A stretch of 64,000 nt of DNA from JALHNI01 sp044226365 (GTDB lineage: Bacteria > Acidobacteriota > Terriglobia > Bryobacterales > Bryobacteraceae). Below the pieces are notes generated by a model that did not search any database, was not told the DNA's origin, and worked only from the letters and a program-made list of their open reading frames with translations. The stretch lies in assembly GCA_044226365.1 (NCBI GenBank), contig JBGAHE010000020.1:1-64000 (forward strand), read 5' to 3'. A program made the translations under genes and the position numbers. Shown piece by piece: positions 16,001 through 24,153 of this stretch (position 1 is the stretch's first letter; each line of letters begins with the position of its first letter).

Positions 16001-16478
16001 CCTCGTCATCCACCTTCAGGTGCAACGCCAGTTGCCGGTAGGCCTCCGCCTCTTCCACCCGAAAGAGCGCGCTCGCCACGGGCGCAATCACGATCGGCAC
16101 CCGCTGGCTCGCCTGCCGCCACAGCCCCACGGCGCGCTGTTCACTGATCTCGTCGTGCGGCGAAAGACCCTGATGCGGCAGGACGTCGAAAGCCGGCAGC
16201 ACCATCGGCACCGGCTCGCCCTCGGGCGCCAGCATGTCGAAGAAAGTCTTGAGCGGATCGAACAGCGCCTCGGCCTGCTGATTGCCGTCCACCACCACCA
16301 GCAACTGCCGCCCGGTGACCTGCCACAGGTGCACCAGATAGAGCGCCTTGGCCGTCAGCGTCAGCCCATTCAGTTCCACCTGCGCCCCGGCGTTCTGCAG
16401 GAAACGGTGGATCAGTTCCTCGAAATGAGGATGCCGTGCGGCGGACTGCAACAAATCTCGAACGGCGGGATGGGTCAT
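13080..16478 (-). CDS. mfd: Transcription-repair coupling factor
   Basis: 1132 aa, near the usual 1150. The N-terminal UvrB-like part contains VSVLPAFDVLPHQGLSPHDE-type sequence and YEPREPVEMVGEYSVRGGIV. The RNA-polymerase-interacting CarD-like domain has LKPGDYVVHVTHGVGKFVG. The RecG-like motor has CGDVGFGKTEVAMRTAFKA (Walker A), LLIVDEEQRFGV (motif II) and SATPIPRTLHMSL. The TRCF C-terminal domain follows. Mfd displaces RNA polymerase stalled at lesions and recruits UvrA. All helicase motifs are intact. The 5' end overlaps the downstream-oriented hldE-type gene's stop by 4 nt. Confidence 0.97.
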   Translation of the reverse strand: MTHPAVRDLLQSAARHPHFEELIHRFLQNAGAQVELNGLTLTAKALYLVHLWQVTGRQLLVVVDGNQQAEALFDPLKTFFDMLAPEGEPVPMVLPAFDVLPHQGLSPHDEISEQRAVGLWRQASQRVPIVIAPVASALFRVEEAEAYRQLALHLKVDDEVPIETLVQHLQSIGYEPREPVEMVGEYSVRGGIVDIFPPEAGRPIRIEFFGDTIDSLRRFDIATQRSVTKVDSVLVLPLTEFPRPVEIAAQRSGWEFRRALEHPRSRALFQLLAKPLIVWDEPEQTKGAAERYAKRLAEDPDLAEANFFQWGEFHGQAEGLPQLTLRELGLGSGEDALTIPTRPALTFRGNVTQAISEARTWAHEGGRSMFFAPASGEVERLADIFKQYEMPYQLGIVSNETTPAMLADRAYQGEMASTYLVRGAIRRGVTLMDARLALYGIDDVFDSSGIVAAPQVRTNLGAFAMDVADLKPGDYVVHVTHGVGKFVGVREIKQGDQPGDFMLLEYAGEAKLYVPLTRLDLISKYRGAGDAAPPLDRMGGVTWTKTKARVKARMVDMADELLKLYAARKMAGGFAFSPDSNWQREFEDSFEYTATKDQLNAVRDIKRDMEGEQPMDRLLCGDVGFGKTEVAMRTAFKALGDGKQVALLAPTTVLAFQHFETFKRRFAAFPARIEHLSRFRSAKEVKEVLADLESGKVDIVIGTQRILSKDVKFADLGLLIVDEEQRFGVRHKEALKQIRHNVDVLAMSATPIPRTLHMSLLGIRDMSVIETPPKDRLAIHTVVAHFDLKRVKEGIEQELSRGGQVYFIHNRVDTIFMRAASIQEVLPNVRIGVGHGQMGEAELEKVLLGFMRHEFDVFVCTTIAENGLDIPKANTIFIENAERYGLSELYQLRGRVGRSNRRAYAYLLVPEDTELTEVARKRLAALKEFSDLGAGFKIAALDLELRGAGNLLGGEQHGQIAAVGFETYLKLLEESVRELKGEEVPLEIHSTLNLGIDVRIPPEYISDENQRLRAYKKIADVKDAAAGEKLLAELADRYGPTPPGLTTLIEFALLKCLAQQVGVEAVDRRHGFFNIKLHERAQIEPMRLMEYVKRTPQAQFTPAGVLRIVAPAFSQPSELLAYLKRQLDAIRA

Positions 16479-16957
16479 GCCGGACGCGAGTTAATCAATT
16501 CCACGATATTGGTGGTCGAGTAGCCCGGCTCCAGGGGCAGCGCCATCACTCGCCCGCCCGCGGCTTCCACTTCTTCACGCCCCGCGATGAAGTGCGACCA
16601 GTCCGCCCCCTTCACCAGAAAGTCCGGCAGCACTTCGGCAATCAGTTCCCGCGGCGTATCTTCATCGAACAACGTCACCGCATCCACCGCCGCCAAGCCC
16701 AACGCCATGCCCGCGCGCGATTGCTCCGGCAGCATCGGGCGCATGGGCCCCTTCAAACGCTGCACGCTCGCGTCCGTATTCAGCGCCAGAATCAGCACAT
16801 CGCCCAGCGCCCGCGCGCTTTCGAGCAACCGGATGTGCCCCGGATGCAGGATGTCGTAGCAGCCGTTGGTGAACACCACGCGCCGCCCTTCGGCCCGCCA
16901 GCGTTCACGTTGCGCCACTAAATCCGCGCGCTCATAAAACACACCCATATACTGCAA
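16475..16957 (-). CDS. HldE/RfaE2-type ADP-heptose nucleotidyltransferase (cytidylyltransferase domain only)
   Basis: 160 aa. VVFTNGCYDILHPGHIRLLE contains the HxGH nucleotide-binding motif of the glycerol-3-phosphate cytidylyltransferase superfamily. LNTDASVQRLKG and PDFLVKGADW match RfaE domain II. Lacking the kinase domain, this is the stand-alone nucleotidyltransferase that makes ADP-heptose for LPS core. The start may be the TTG at 16957 or, more likely, the ATG at 16948. The stop overlaps the mfd start, so the two form an operon. Confidence 0.85.
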   Translation of the reverse strand: MQYMGVFYERADLVAQRERWRAEGRRVVFTNGCYDILHPGHIRLLESARALGDVLILALNTDASVQRLKGPMRPMLPEQSRAGMALGLAAVDAVTLFDEDTPRELIAEVLPDFLVKGADWSHFIAGREEVEAAGGRVMALPLEPGYSTTNIVELINSRPA

Positions 16958-16959
16958 TT

Positions 16960-18222
16960 ATGAATCGTCTTCTCCCGCTGATGGGCGTTGTGTTGCTCCA
17001 GGCGGCTTCTCCGGAGCGCGACGCCCGCATTGCGCAGGCCGCCCAATCGATGAAGCCCAGGCTCATCGACACCCGCCGCGACTTCCACATGCACCCCGAG
17101 CTCTCGAATCACGAAGCGCGTACCGGCAAGGTTGTGGCCGAGCGTCTCCGCGCGCTCGGCTTTGACGAAGTCCGCACCGGCATCGCGCACCATGGGGTCG
17201 TCGGCATTCTGAAAGGCAAGCTTCCTGGCGGCGTCGTCGCCTGGCGAACGGACATGGACGCGCTCCCCATCAACGAGACGATGAACATCCCGTACAAGAG
17301 CCAGAACCCCGGCGCGAAGCACGCCTGCGGGCACGATGGCCACCTGTCGGTCGCTCTCGGCACGGCCGAGATCCTCAGCAGCCTGCGCGATCAGATCCGC
17401 GGCACTATCGTCTTCATTTTCCAGCCGGCCGAAGAAGGCCCCCCGCCGGGTGAAGAGGGCGGCGCCCCGCTGATGATCAAGCAAGGCGTCCTCGATCGGC
17501 CCAAGGTCCAGGCCATCTTCGGACTGCATATGTCTATGGGCGGCCGCGCCGGCACCGCCGGCTACACCAGCGGACCCTCCCAGGCTTCATCGGACACCTA
17601 CGAAATCGTCCTGCGAGGCAAACGCAGCCACGGCGCCAATCCCCACGAAGGCATTGACGCCATCGCCATGGCCGCGCAGTGTTATCAAGGGCTGCAGCTC
17701 ATCAAAAGCCGCCGCATCGACGCGCAGCAGCCCATGGTCCTCACCATCGGCAAGATCGCCGGCGGCGACCGTCACAATGTTCTCGCCCAGGAAGTCCGCA
17801 TGGATGGCACACTCCGCACTTTTAGCGAGAAGACGCGGGAAGAAGTCCGCACCATGATGAAACAGACGCTCGCCAACTGCACCGGCATGCTGGGCGGCAC
17901 CTACGAACTCAACTTCATCGGCGTGGGCAATCCGCCCGTGGTCAATGACCCGCCGCTCGTCGCCAGGTCTGTCCCTTCGCTCGAGCGGGTGCTCGGCAAA
18001 GACAACGTCAAGTCCGGCCCGCCGGCCATGGTCTCCGAAGACTTCTCCTATTACCAGCTCAAGATCCCGGGCTTCTTCTGGTGGTTGGGCATCGCGAACC
18101 CCGAGCGCGGCATCACCGGCGGCTTGCACACCGCCGACATGGACATGGACGAAGACGCGCTCGTCTCCGGAGTAAAGGCAGCCTCGGCGATGTTACTCGA
18201 CTTTCTGGATCAGCAGCGCTGA
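16960..18222 (+). CDS. M20-family (M20D) amidohydrolase, exported
   Basis: 420 aa. A short hydrophobic N-terminus (MNRLLPLMGVVLLQAAS) suggests export. Metal-site motifs of the IAA-amino-acid hydrolase/hippuricase type are present: DFHMHPELSNHE, WRTDMDALPI, KHACGHDGHLSVALGTA (Cys-His metal ligands) and FQPAEEGPPPGEEGG (catalytic Glu), then the late GGLHT. It hydrolyses N-acyl amino acids or similar amides; the substrate is unknown. The divergent hldE-type gene starts only 2-11 bp away. The 3' end overlaps prmA antisense by 30 nt. Confidence 0.88.
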   Translation: MNRLLPLMGVVLLQAASPERDARIAQAAQSMKPRLIDTRRDFHMHPELSNHEARTGKVVAERLRALGFDEVRTGIAHHGVVGILKGKLPGGVVAWRTDMDALPINETMNIPYKSQNPGAKHACGHDGHLSVALGTAEILSSLRDQIRGTIVFIFQPAEEGPPPGEEGGAPLMIKQGVLDRPKVQAIFGLHMSMGGRAGTAGYTSGPSQASSDTYEIVLRGKRSHGANPHEGIDAIAMAAQCYQGLQLIKSRRIDAQQPMVLTIGKIAGGDRHNVLAQEVRMDGTLRTFSEKTREEVRTMMKQTLANCTGMLGGTYELNFIGVGNPPVVNDPPLVARSVPSLERVLGKDNVKSGPPAMVSEDFSYYQLKIPGFFWWLGIANPERGITGGLHTADMDMDEDALVSGVKAASAMLLDFLDQQR

Positions 18223-18933
18223 CCAGCCTTCTAAGTCGAACTGCCGGCCGGGGCCGAATACGCCCTCTAATCGCGCCACGCTCGACGGGCGAAAGCCAGA
18301 CAAAATCACTGCCCGTCGCGCGACGCGGAGTAAGTCGTCTGCCAGAGTCACTAACACCTCGGCATTGATGTTTGCCGTCACGACGTCGACGCTCGCCTCT
18401 TTCACCGCCCGCGCCGAACCCACGAAGTAATCGACGGGGATGTGCTCGCGCGCCACCCGCACATCGGCCTCCTCGATGTCGCAGCCCATCGCGCGCGCTT
18501 CCAGCAGGCCCGCCGCCGCACAGAGAATCCCGGAGCCGCAACCCACATCAAGGACGCGATCGCCCGCGCGCACGGCCGCTTCGAGCCCCATCATCGCCAG
18601 TCGAGTTCCCGGATGCTCGCCCGTGCCGCACGCCATGCCTGGCTGATACTCCAGCCGCAGACGTCCCTCGGGCGTCGGCTCAGTGGCCCACGCGGGAGTC
18701 AGATAGAAGCGCTCGCCCACCAGCCGTGGCGTCCAGTTCTCTTGCCACGCCGTGCTCCAATCCTCGCTGGGCGCCGCCTCCGGCGTTCCGAACTGAGCCG
18801 CCGTCTCGCGATCGGCGAACCAGGCGACTAACTCGCCGTCTTCTTCCAGGACTCCCAACGTACCAGCCTCGTGTAAGTCGGCCACTAAGGCGTCCTGCTG
18901 TTCCGTCTCACACGCAATACGGACGGTGAACAC
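18193..18933 (-). CDS. prmA: Ribosomal protein L11 methyltransferase
   Basis: 246 aa from a GTG at 18933, overlapping the acyl-CoA ligase stop by 1 nt (TAGTG). The longer open frame upstream lies within that ligase and is rejected. The N-terminal part is the small L11-binding domain. CGTGEHPGTRLAMMGLE is the PrmA-specific loop, VLDVGCGSGILCAAAGLLEA the SAM-binding motif I, and VVTANINAEVL the NxxA-L motif IV. PrmA trimethylates ribosomal protein L11. The pairing with an acyl-CoA ligase is unusual and probably only transcriptional. Confidence 0.88.
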   Translation of the reverse strand: MFTVRIACETEQQDALVADLHEAGTLGVLEEDGELVAWFADRETAAQFGTPEAAPSEDWSTAWQENWTPRLVGERFYLTPAWATEPTPEGRLRLEYQPGMACGTGEHPGTRLAMMGLEAAVRAGDRVLDVGCGSGILCAAAGLLEARAMGCDIEEADVRVAREHIPVDYFVGSARAVKEASVDVVTANINAEVLVTLADDLLRVARRAVILSGFRPSSVARLEGVFGPGRQFDLEGWSALLIQKVE

Positions 18934-20525
18934 TAACCCTGCACTCGCTTTTCTTTCCCCGCCCAATACTTCTCCCGCAGCACGATCTTCTTGATCTTGC
19001 CCGTTCCCGTCTTGACCAGCGGCTCCGTCGAAAACTCGATCAGACGCGGCATCTTGAACCGGCCCAGGCGCGTGCTCAGATACTCGATCAGTTCCTCGGC
19101 CGTCAGCGCCGCATCCTGCTTCAACACCACGATGGCCGCCGGCACTTCGCCCCACCGCTCATCCGGGGCCGCCACCACCGCGCACTCGAACACCGCCGGA
19201 TGCGAGAAGATCGCCTTCTCCACTTCGATCGACGAGATGTTCTCGCCGCCCGAAATGATGATCTCTTTCTTCCGGTCGACGATATGAATGTGGCTATGCT
19301 CATCCCACACGGCCATGTCGCCCGTGTGGAACCACCCACCCTCCATCACGGCGCGGGTGGCCTCGGCTTCGCGGTAGTAGCCTTCCATCACATGATCGCC
19401 GCGCGCCACCACCTCGCCGATGGCCTCCATGTCGCGCGCGACGTCGTTCATCTCGCCGTCCACCACGCGCACCTCCACCCCGGGAGAAGCCCAGCCCGCC
19501 ATCGCCTGACGCCGCAAGCGCTCGGAGTTGTCGGAGTAGTCCACGCCTTCTTTCCAGCGCGAGGTCGTCAAGAGCGGCGCCGTCTCGGTGAGCCCGTAGC
19601 CGCAGATGCACTCGCAGCCCATCGCCTGCTCCAGCCGGTCAATCAATTCCGGAGACGAAGCCGCTCCGCCCAGAATGATCTGCTTCAGGCTGCTGAGGTC
19701 ATAGTCCTTCACGCCCGGATGATTGATCAGCGCATTGGCCATCGTCGGCACCAGACACATGTAGGTCGCCTGATGCTGCTGCGTCAGCCCCAGCACAAAC
19801 GCCGGATCGAACCGCCGCACCATCACCTGCTTCCAGCCCATCATCGTGCTCACCTGCGGACGTCCCCAGCCGTTCGCGTGGAACAACGGGATCGTATGCA
19901 GGTCCACCACATCGCGTCGATGCTCCAACAGCACGGCCATATCGATTGCATGCAGATACAACGTCCGGTGCGTCAGCATCACGCCCTTCGGCGTCCCCGT
20001 GCTGCCGCTCGTGTAGAATAGCTCCGCCACCGAGTCCTCATCCACTGAGCCGATATCCGCGCGCTCTGGTTGGCCCGTCGCGAGAAACTCTTCGTACACC
20101 AGATCGGCGCACGCCGGTTTCTCCGCGTCCAGCGTCATGAAGAATTCGATGCCGCCGCACATCGCCCGCAGCTTCTCCACCAGCGGCGCAAAATCATTCT
20201 CAAACGCCAGCATCCGTGCGCCCGAATGATTCAGAATCGTCGCCAGTTCGTGCAGCGAGAGACGCACGTTCAACGGCATCACGATCGCCCGCGCCTGCAC
20301 CACCCCGTAATAGGCTTCGAGCAACTGATTCGTATTGAAGCTGAGATAGGCCACGCGATCGCCGGCCAGAATGCCAATCTTCTTGAGCGCCGTGGCCAGG
20401 CATCCCACCCGGTCGCCGAACTCGCGATACGTGAACTGCCGGTCTCCAGACACCACCCCGACACGATCGCCAAAGAGATCCACTGCCCGGTTCAGGCAGC
20501 GCAAAGGAGTAAGCGGTACGAACAT
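18933..20525 (-). CDS. Acyl-CoA synthetase (AMP-forming, medium/long-chain type)
   Basis: 530 aa. LFYTSGSTGTPKGVMLTHR is the P-loop-like ATP motif. CGYGLTETAPLLTTS and WFHTGDMAVWDEHSHIHIVD are the adenylation motifs, and RKKEIIISGGENISSIEVE then KTGTGKIKKIVL carry the C-terminal catalytic Lys. DLHTIPLFHANGWGRPQ is typical of the alkane/fatty-acid-CoA ligase clade. It activates a carboxylic acid (probably a fatty acid) to its CoA ester; the chain length is not determinable. Confidence 0.92.
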   Translation of the reverse strand: MFVPLTPLRCLNRAVDLFGDRVGVVSGDRQFTYREFGDRVGCLATALKKIGILAGDRVAYLSFNTNQLLEAYYGVVQARAIVMPLNVRLSLHELATILNHSGARMLAFENDFAPLVEKLRAMCGGIEFFMTLDAEKPACADLVYEEFLATGQPERADIGSVDEDSVAELFYTSGSTGTPKGVMLTHRTLYLHAIDMAVLLEHRRDVVDLHTIPLFHANGWGRPQVSTMMGWKQVMVRRFDPAFVLGLTQQHQATYMCLVPTMANALINHPGVKDYDLSSLKQIILGGAASSPELIDRLEQAMGCECICGYGLTETAPLLTTSRWKEGVDYSDNSERLRRQAMAGWASPGVEVRVVDGEMNDVARDMEAIGEVVARGDHVMEGYYREAEATRAVMEGGWFHTGDMAVWDEHSHIHIVDRKKEIIISGGENISSIEVEKAIFSHPAVFECAVVAAPDERWGEVPAAIVVLKQDAALTAEELIEYLSTRLGRFKMPRLIEFSTEPLVKTGTGKIKKIVLREKYWAGKEKRVQG

Positions 20526-20538
20526 GGTGCCTCGAGTC

Positions 20539-20709
20539 TTAGTAATAGTCGCTGCAAGAAAGATAATAGCCGCATCTTTCGCAAAAGAGCTTACACTTGC
20601 GCTGCTGCAGGCGTAAACTGCACACCGGGCAATGCAACATGGGCTCTCGTTCAGCCGGCGAGGGCTGGGCGGCAGGAGGCGCGGGTTGGGGCTTGCTGAC
20701 GATTGTCAC
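20539..20709 (-). CDS. Small double-CxxC zinc-ribbon protein
   Basis: 56 aa from a GTG at 20709 (or 33 aa from the ATG at 20640). A proline-rich linker leads to MLHCPVCSLRL and CKLFCERCGYYLSCSDYY. CPVC and CERC form a four-cysteine zinc ribbon. It ends 13 nt upstream of the acyl-CoA ligase start and diverges from gamma-glutamyltransferase, so it may lead the ligase-prmA operon. Short zinc ribbons of this type are usually of unknown function; the start is uncertain. Confidence 0.55.
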   Translation of the reverse strand: MTIVSKPQPAPPAAQPSPAEREPMLHCPVCSLRLQQRKCKLFCERCGYYLSCSDYY

Positions 20710-20724
20710 AGTATAAACTGAGGT

Positions 20725-22557
20725 ATGCGATCTCGCGGAAGGTTTTGCACGTTTCTCGCGATTCTGGCGGCGGGCGCCTGGCTGACATTCGGCCAGAAAG
20801 CTCCGCCCGAGCAACCGGCGCGCTACGCGGTTCGCGGCTTGCGCGGTGCCGTGGCCGGCGGAAGTGAACCCGCCACCGAAGCCGGCATGCGCCTCTATCA
20901 CCAGGGCGGCAACGCCGTCGACGCCGGGGTCGCCGCGATGTTCGCCGCCTCCATCGTCGAGTACTCGCACTTCGGATTTGGCGGCGAAGCCCCCATCCTG
21001 ATCCGCACCAAGGAAGGCAAGGTGGTTTCCATCGCCGGCGTCGGCACCATGCCGAAGGCCGCCACCGCGGACCTGTTCCGCAAGCGACGCTTCCTGCCGG
21101 GCGAAGTTCAATACCTCGAGCCCGGCGGCGTGGCCCAGTTCGTCCCCGGCGCCGGCATCATGCCCGCGCTGGTGCCCGGCATGGTGGATGCCGGCCTCCT
21201 CGCTCTGCGCGAATACGGGACCAAGAGCTTTGCGGAAGTGATCGCCCCGGCCATCGACCTCGCGGACGGCGCCCCGCTCGACGAGACGCGCGCCATGACC
21301 ATCAACAGCGGCCGCCGTTTCTTCAAACTCTGGCCGACCTCCGAGGCCCATTGGATCGGTGGCGCGGACCGCATCGCTCCCGGCTCCGTTTTCCGCCAAC
21401 CCGACCTCGCCAAGACTCTCCGCGCCATGGCCGACGCCGAGAAACGAGCCGGCGGCAACCGCGTCGCCAGGATCGACGCCGTCCGCAATTACTTCTACCG
21501 CGGCGACGTAGCCCGCCGGATCGACGCCTTCGTCAAACAGAACAACGGCCTCCTCCGCTACGAGGACATGGCCGCCTTCAAGCTCACCGTCGAGGAGCCC
21601 GTCTCCTCCACTTACCACGGCTACACCGTTTACAAGCCCGGCTTCTGGAGCCAGGGCCCTTCGATGATCGAAGCGTTAAATATGCTCGAAGCCGGCAACC
21701 ATTCTTCCCTGCCCTATCAGTCCGCCGAGAGCGTTCACCAGATCACGGAAGTGCTGAAGCTGGCCTACGCCGACCGCGACACTTACTACGGCGACCCTAA
21801 GTTCTCGAACGTCCCCGCCGCGGTGCTGCTCTCGAAGGAGTACGCAGCGGAGCGGCGCAAGGCCATCGGTCCGCGGGCCTCGCTCGAATTCCGCCCCGGT
21901 ACCGTCAACGGCAAGATCGGCAAGCATCCCGCGGAAATCGAGATGGCCCACATCAAGATTGACGACTCGCTGATGGCCCGCGACACCACCTGCCTCAACG
22001 CCGTGGACGCCAGCGGCATGATGTTCGTCGCCACGCCTTCCGGCGCCTGGCTGCCTTCGGTGATCGCCGGCGACACCGGCATTCCGCTCACGCAGCGCGC
22101 CCAAAGCTTCTTCCTGATTCCCGGCCATCCCAATGAACTCGCCCCCGGCAAGCGCCCGCGCGTCACGCTCAGCCCCACGCTCGTCACCAAGGACGGCAAG
22201 GCGTTCCTGACGCTCTCCACACCCGGCGGCGACAATCAGGATCAGGCCCTGTTGCAACTGCTGCTCGACGTCATCGACCAGGGCATGAACGTCCAGCAAG
22301 CTGTGGAATCGCCGCGCCTCCAGACCCGCCATCTGGTCTCGAGCTTCGACAACCACGCCATGAACCCCGGCGACCTGCTGCTCGACGACCGCCTGCCGTC
22401 GAAGACCATCCTCGAGCTTCGCCAGCGCGGCCATCGCGTTGCCACGCGCTCCAAGTGGACCTACGACGCCGCTCCCGTCATGATTCGCGTCACGCCCAAT
22501 GGCATCATCGAAGCCGGCGCCGACCCCTACGCTTACCGCACCGCCCGCGCCTGGTAG
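20725..22557 (+). CDS. Gamma-glutamyltransferase
   Basis: 610 aa with signal peptide MRSRGRFCTFLAILAAGAWLTFG. GGNAVDAGVAAMFAASIVE and FGFGGEAPILI are N-terminal GGT motifs. The autoproteolytic nucleophile is in ARDTTCLNAVDASG, where the second Thr matches the GGT (T/S)T-H(L/F)-xVxD site; Cys replaces the usual His. PTLVTKDGKAFLTLSTPGGD and VESPRLQTRHLVSS are the C-terminal motifs. It is expected to be periplasmic, cleaving glutathione or transferring glutamyl groups. The unusual Cys leaves specificity open. Confidence 0.88.
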   Translation: MRSRGRFCTFLAILAAGAWLTFGQKAPPEQPARYAVRGLRGAVAGGSEPATEAGMRLYHQGGNAVDAGVAAMFAASIVEYSHFGFGGEAPILIRTKEGKVVSIAGVGTMPKAATADLFRKRRFLPGEVQYLEPGGVAQFVPGAGIMPALVPGMVDAGLLALREYGTKSFAEVIAPAIDLADGAPLDETRAMTINSGRRFFKLWPTSEAHWIGGADRIAPGSVFRQPDLAKTLRAMADAEKRAGGNRVARIDAVRNYFYRGDVARRIDAFVKQNNGLLRYEDMAAFKLTVEEPVSSTYHGYTVYKPGFWSQGPSMIEALNMLEAGNHSSLPYQSAESVHQITEVLKLAYADRDTYYGDPKFSNVPAAVLLSKEYAAERRKAIGPRASLEFRPGTVNGKIGKHPAEIEMAHIKIDDSLMARDTTCLNAVDASGMMFVATPSGAWLPSVIAGDTGIPLTQRAQSFFLIPGHPNELAPGKRPRVTLSPTLVTKDGKAFLTLSTPGGDNQDQALLQLLLDVIDQGMNVQQAVESPRLQTRHLVSSFDNHAMNPGDLLLDDRLPSKTILELRQRGHRVATRSKWTYDAAPVMIRVTPNGIIEAGADPYAYRTARAW

Positions 22558-22559
22558 CC

Positions 22560-22934
22560 ATGGATCTGCCAGCCTTCGCCCAAAGCTACACCGTCGCTTG
22601 GGGTAGTCAGGACCCAGCCCGCGTAGCCGCCCATTTTTCAGCCGACGGCTCGCTGGCGATCAACGGCGGCGCACCCGCCATCGGCCGGGAAGCCATCGCC
22701 GCGGTCGCCCAATCCTTCATGACCGCCATTCCCAATCTGGCGCTCACCCTGGATGACCTGCGACCCGACGGCGACCGCTTCGCTTACCACTGGACCTTCA
22801 CCGGTACCTACGCCGCCACCGGGCGGCCTGTCCGCGTCAGTGGCTACGAGTCCTGGCTCCTGTCGCCCGAGGGCCTCATCGCTGCATCCTTCGGCCACTT
22901 CGACGCCGAAGACTACGCCCGGCAGACGGGCTAA
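22560..22934 (+). CDS. SnoaL-like/ester-cyclase-type small protein
   Basis: 124 aa from the ATG 2 nt after the gamma-glutamyltransferase stop. YTVAWGSQDPARVAAHFSAD and GREAIAAVAQSFMTAIPNLALTLDDL match the cone-shaped NTF2-like fold of SnoaL proteins, and HWTFTGTYAATGRPVRVSGY is the later strand pair. Members are ester cyclases or ligand-binding proteins; no catalytic assignment is possible. It overlaps the antisense cupin gene by 4 nt. Confidence 0.75.
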   Translation: MDLPAFAQSYTVAWGSQDPARVAAHFSADGSLAINGGAPAIGREAIAAVAQSFMTAIPNLALTLDDLRPDGDRFAYHWTFTGTYAATGRPVRVSGYESWLLSPEGLIAASFGHFDAEDYARQTG

Positions 22935-23254
22935 ACGGCGATTCCCCAGTAGAAAATCCTGTGTGGCCCCTTGGTCACTCGCTGGAAGTGCTCCGCCCCC
23001 GGCGGCACGATCAGAAAATCGCCCGGCGCTACCGCATGATGCTCACCGGCCACGTGATACACCGCCTCGCCTTCCAGCACGTAGTAGATCTCGTACATTG
23101 TCTCGTGCCGATGCGGCTCCATCACATCGCTTTCCTGCAGCGTCGCCACGGCCACCTGCGTCACATTCGGCAGCACGCCGCCCCGCACAATCACCGCCTT
23201 GGGCGTGCCGTGACGGCTCGGCTCTTCGATTCGCTCATTCACCCGGACCAGCAT
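22931..23254 (-). CDS. Small cupin-domain protein
   Basis: 107 aa. PHRHETMYEIYYVLEGEAVY contains cupin motif 1 (HxH...E...G) and PGDFLIVPPGAEHFQ is motif 2 with the third His. It is a single metal-binding cupin_2 barrel. Substrate unknown. Convergent with the SnoaL-like gene and divergent from the next secreted protein. Confidence 0.85.
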   Translation of the reverse strand: MLVRVNERIEEPSRHGTPKAVIVRGGVLPNVTQVAVATLQESDVMEPHRHETMYEIYYVLEGEAVYHVAGEHHAVAPGDFLIVPPGAEHFQRVTKGPHRIFYWGIAV

Positions 23255-23272
23255 GGCGCTAAGCTACCATGA

Positions 23273-24151
23273 ATGCTCATGTCCCCTCGTCTTCTGCTGT
23301 CGTTGCTCGCCTCGGCCTGCTTCACGACGGCGCAAGATTGGCGCCCGGTTCGCGGCGGTATCACGGGCGGCATCAGCGACCTCGCCCTGGTTGAGCACTC
23401 TCCTGAAAAAAGCTCCTTTCTCGTCGTTCATGACAACAAGGCGCCCTCCGAACCTCGCATCGGCCTGATCACCGTCTCCGGCCCCAAGCCGGTCGTCTAC
23501 CAGCCCGTCGAGTGGAAGTGGGAGAAGGAAGTCATCGACCTTGAATCAATCGCCGCCTTCCCTGGCGGCCCCGGCGAGTACGTCGCCCTCATTAGCCGCG
23601 GCACCGCCTTCCATCTCAAGCTCTCCCCCGATCATCTCCACCTCGAAACCCTCGGCCATTTCAAACTCCCGGACCCGCCCCCCAACCAGAACTTCGAAGG
23701 CTTGTCTCTGCAGATGGTGGACGGCCGGTTCCTGATCGCCTGGGCCGACCGTGGCGACGGGCCCCGCCCCGCCCGCATCTACTTCGGCGAGTTCCAACCC
23801 CAGCCCTACGCCGTCAAGCACGTCCGCAGCATCACGATGCAGGTCCCGTGGCCCACGCAGTACGTGCGCCACGTCTCGGAGATGAAGGTGGACGAAACCG
23901 GCGTCCTGTTCATCGCCGCCGCGTCGGACCCCGGCGACGACGGCCCCTTCGCCTCGGCCATCTACCTCGGCGGCATCTTTCGCCCCAGCCCCAAAGGCGG
24001 CTTCGACTTCCGCCCGCACCCGCGCCTTCTCCGCCTCCGCACCATTCCCGACCACAAGATCGAAGCGCTTGAACTGGTCCCCGGACTGGGCGGCATCATC
24101 CTCGGCACCGACGATGAGAATTTTGGGGGCTGGGTGATGTTTAACTGGTAG
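23273..24151 (+). CDS. Secreted beta-propeller-like protein of unknown function
   Basis: 292 aa. MSPRLLLSLLASACFTTAQDW is a signal peptide (first Met at 23273, second at 23279). IDLESIAAFPGGPGEYVALI resembles the D-L-E-(S/G)-I-A motif of esterase-like/phytase propellers. Further repeats (FEGLSLQMVDGRFLIAWADR, KIEALELVPGLGGIILGTDD) suggest several blades. No catalytic residues are assigned. It is followed by a lactonase-family propeller gene 2 nt later, probably co-transcribed. Confidence 0.6.
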   Translation: MLMSPRLLLSLLASACFTTAQDWRPVRGGITGGISDLALVEHSPEKSSFLVVHDNKAPSEPRIGLITVSGPKPVVYQPVEWKWEKEVIDLESIAAFPGGPGEYVALISRGTAFHLKLSPDHLHLETLGHFKLPDPPPNQNFEGLSLQMVDGRFLIAWADRGDGPRPARIYFGEFQPQPYAVKHVRSITMQVPWPTQYVRHVSEMKVDETGVLFIAAASDPGDDGPFASAIYLGGIFRPSPKGGFDFRPHPRLLRLRTIPDHKIEALELVPGLGGIILGTDDENFGGWVMFNW

Positions 24152-24153
24152 GC

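Noticed and set aside
18934..19155. N-terminal extension of prmA
   Set aside because: It is the antisense-frame reading of the acyl-CoA ligase 3' end; PrmA homology starts at the GTG that overlaps the ligase stop.
20710..21618. Long minus-strand frame opposite gamma-glutamyltransferase
   Set aside because: A shadow of a strong GGT frame; only the last 56 residues outside GGT look like a real zinc-ribbon protein.
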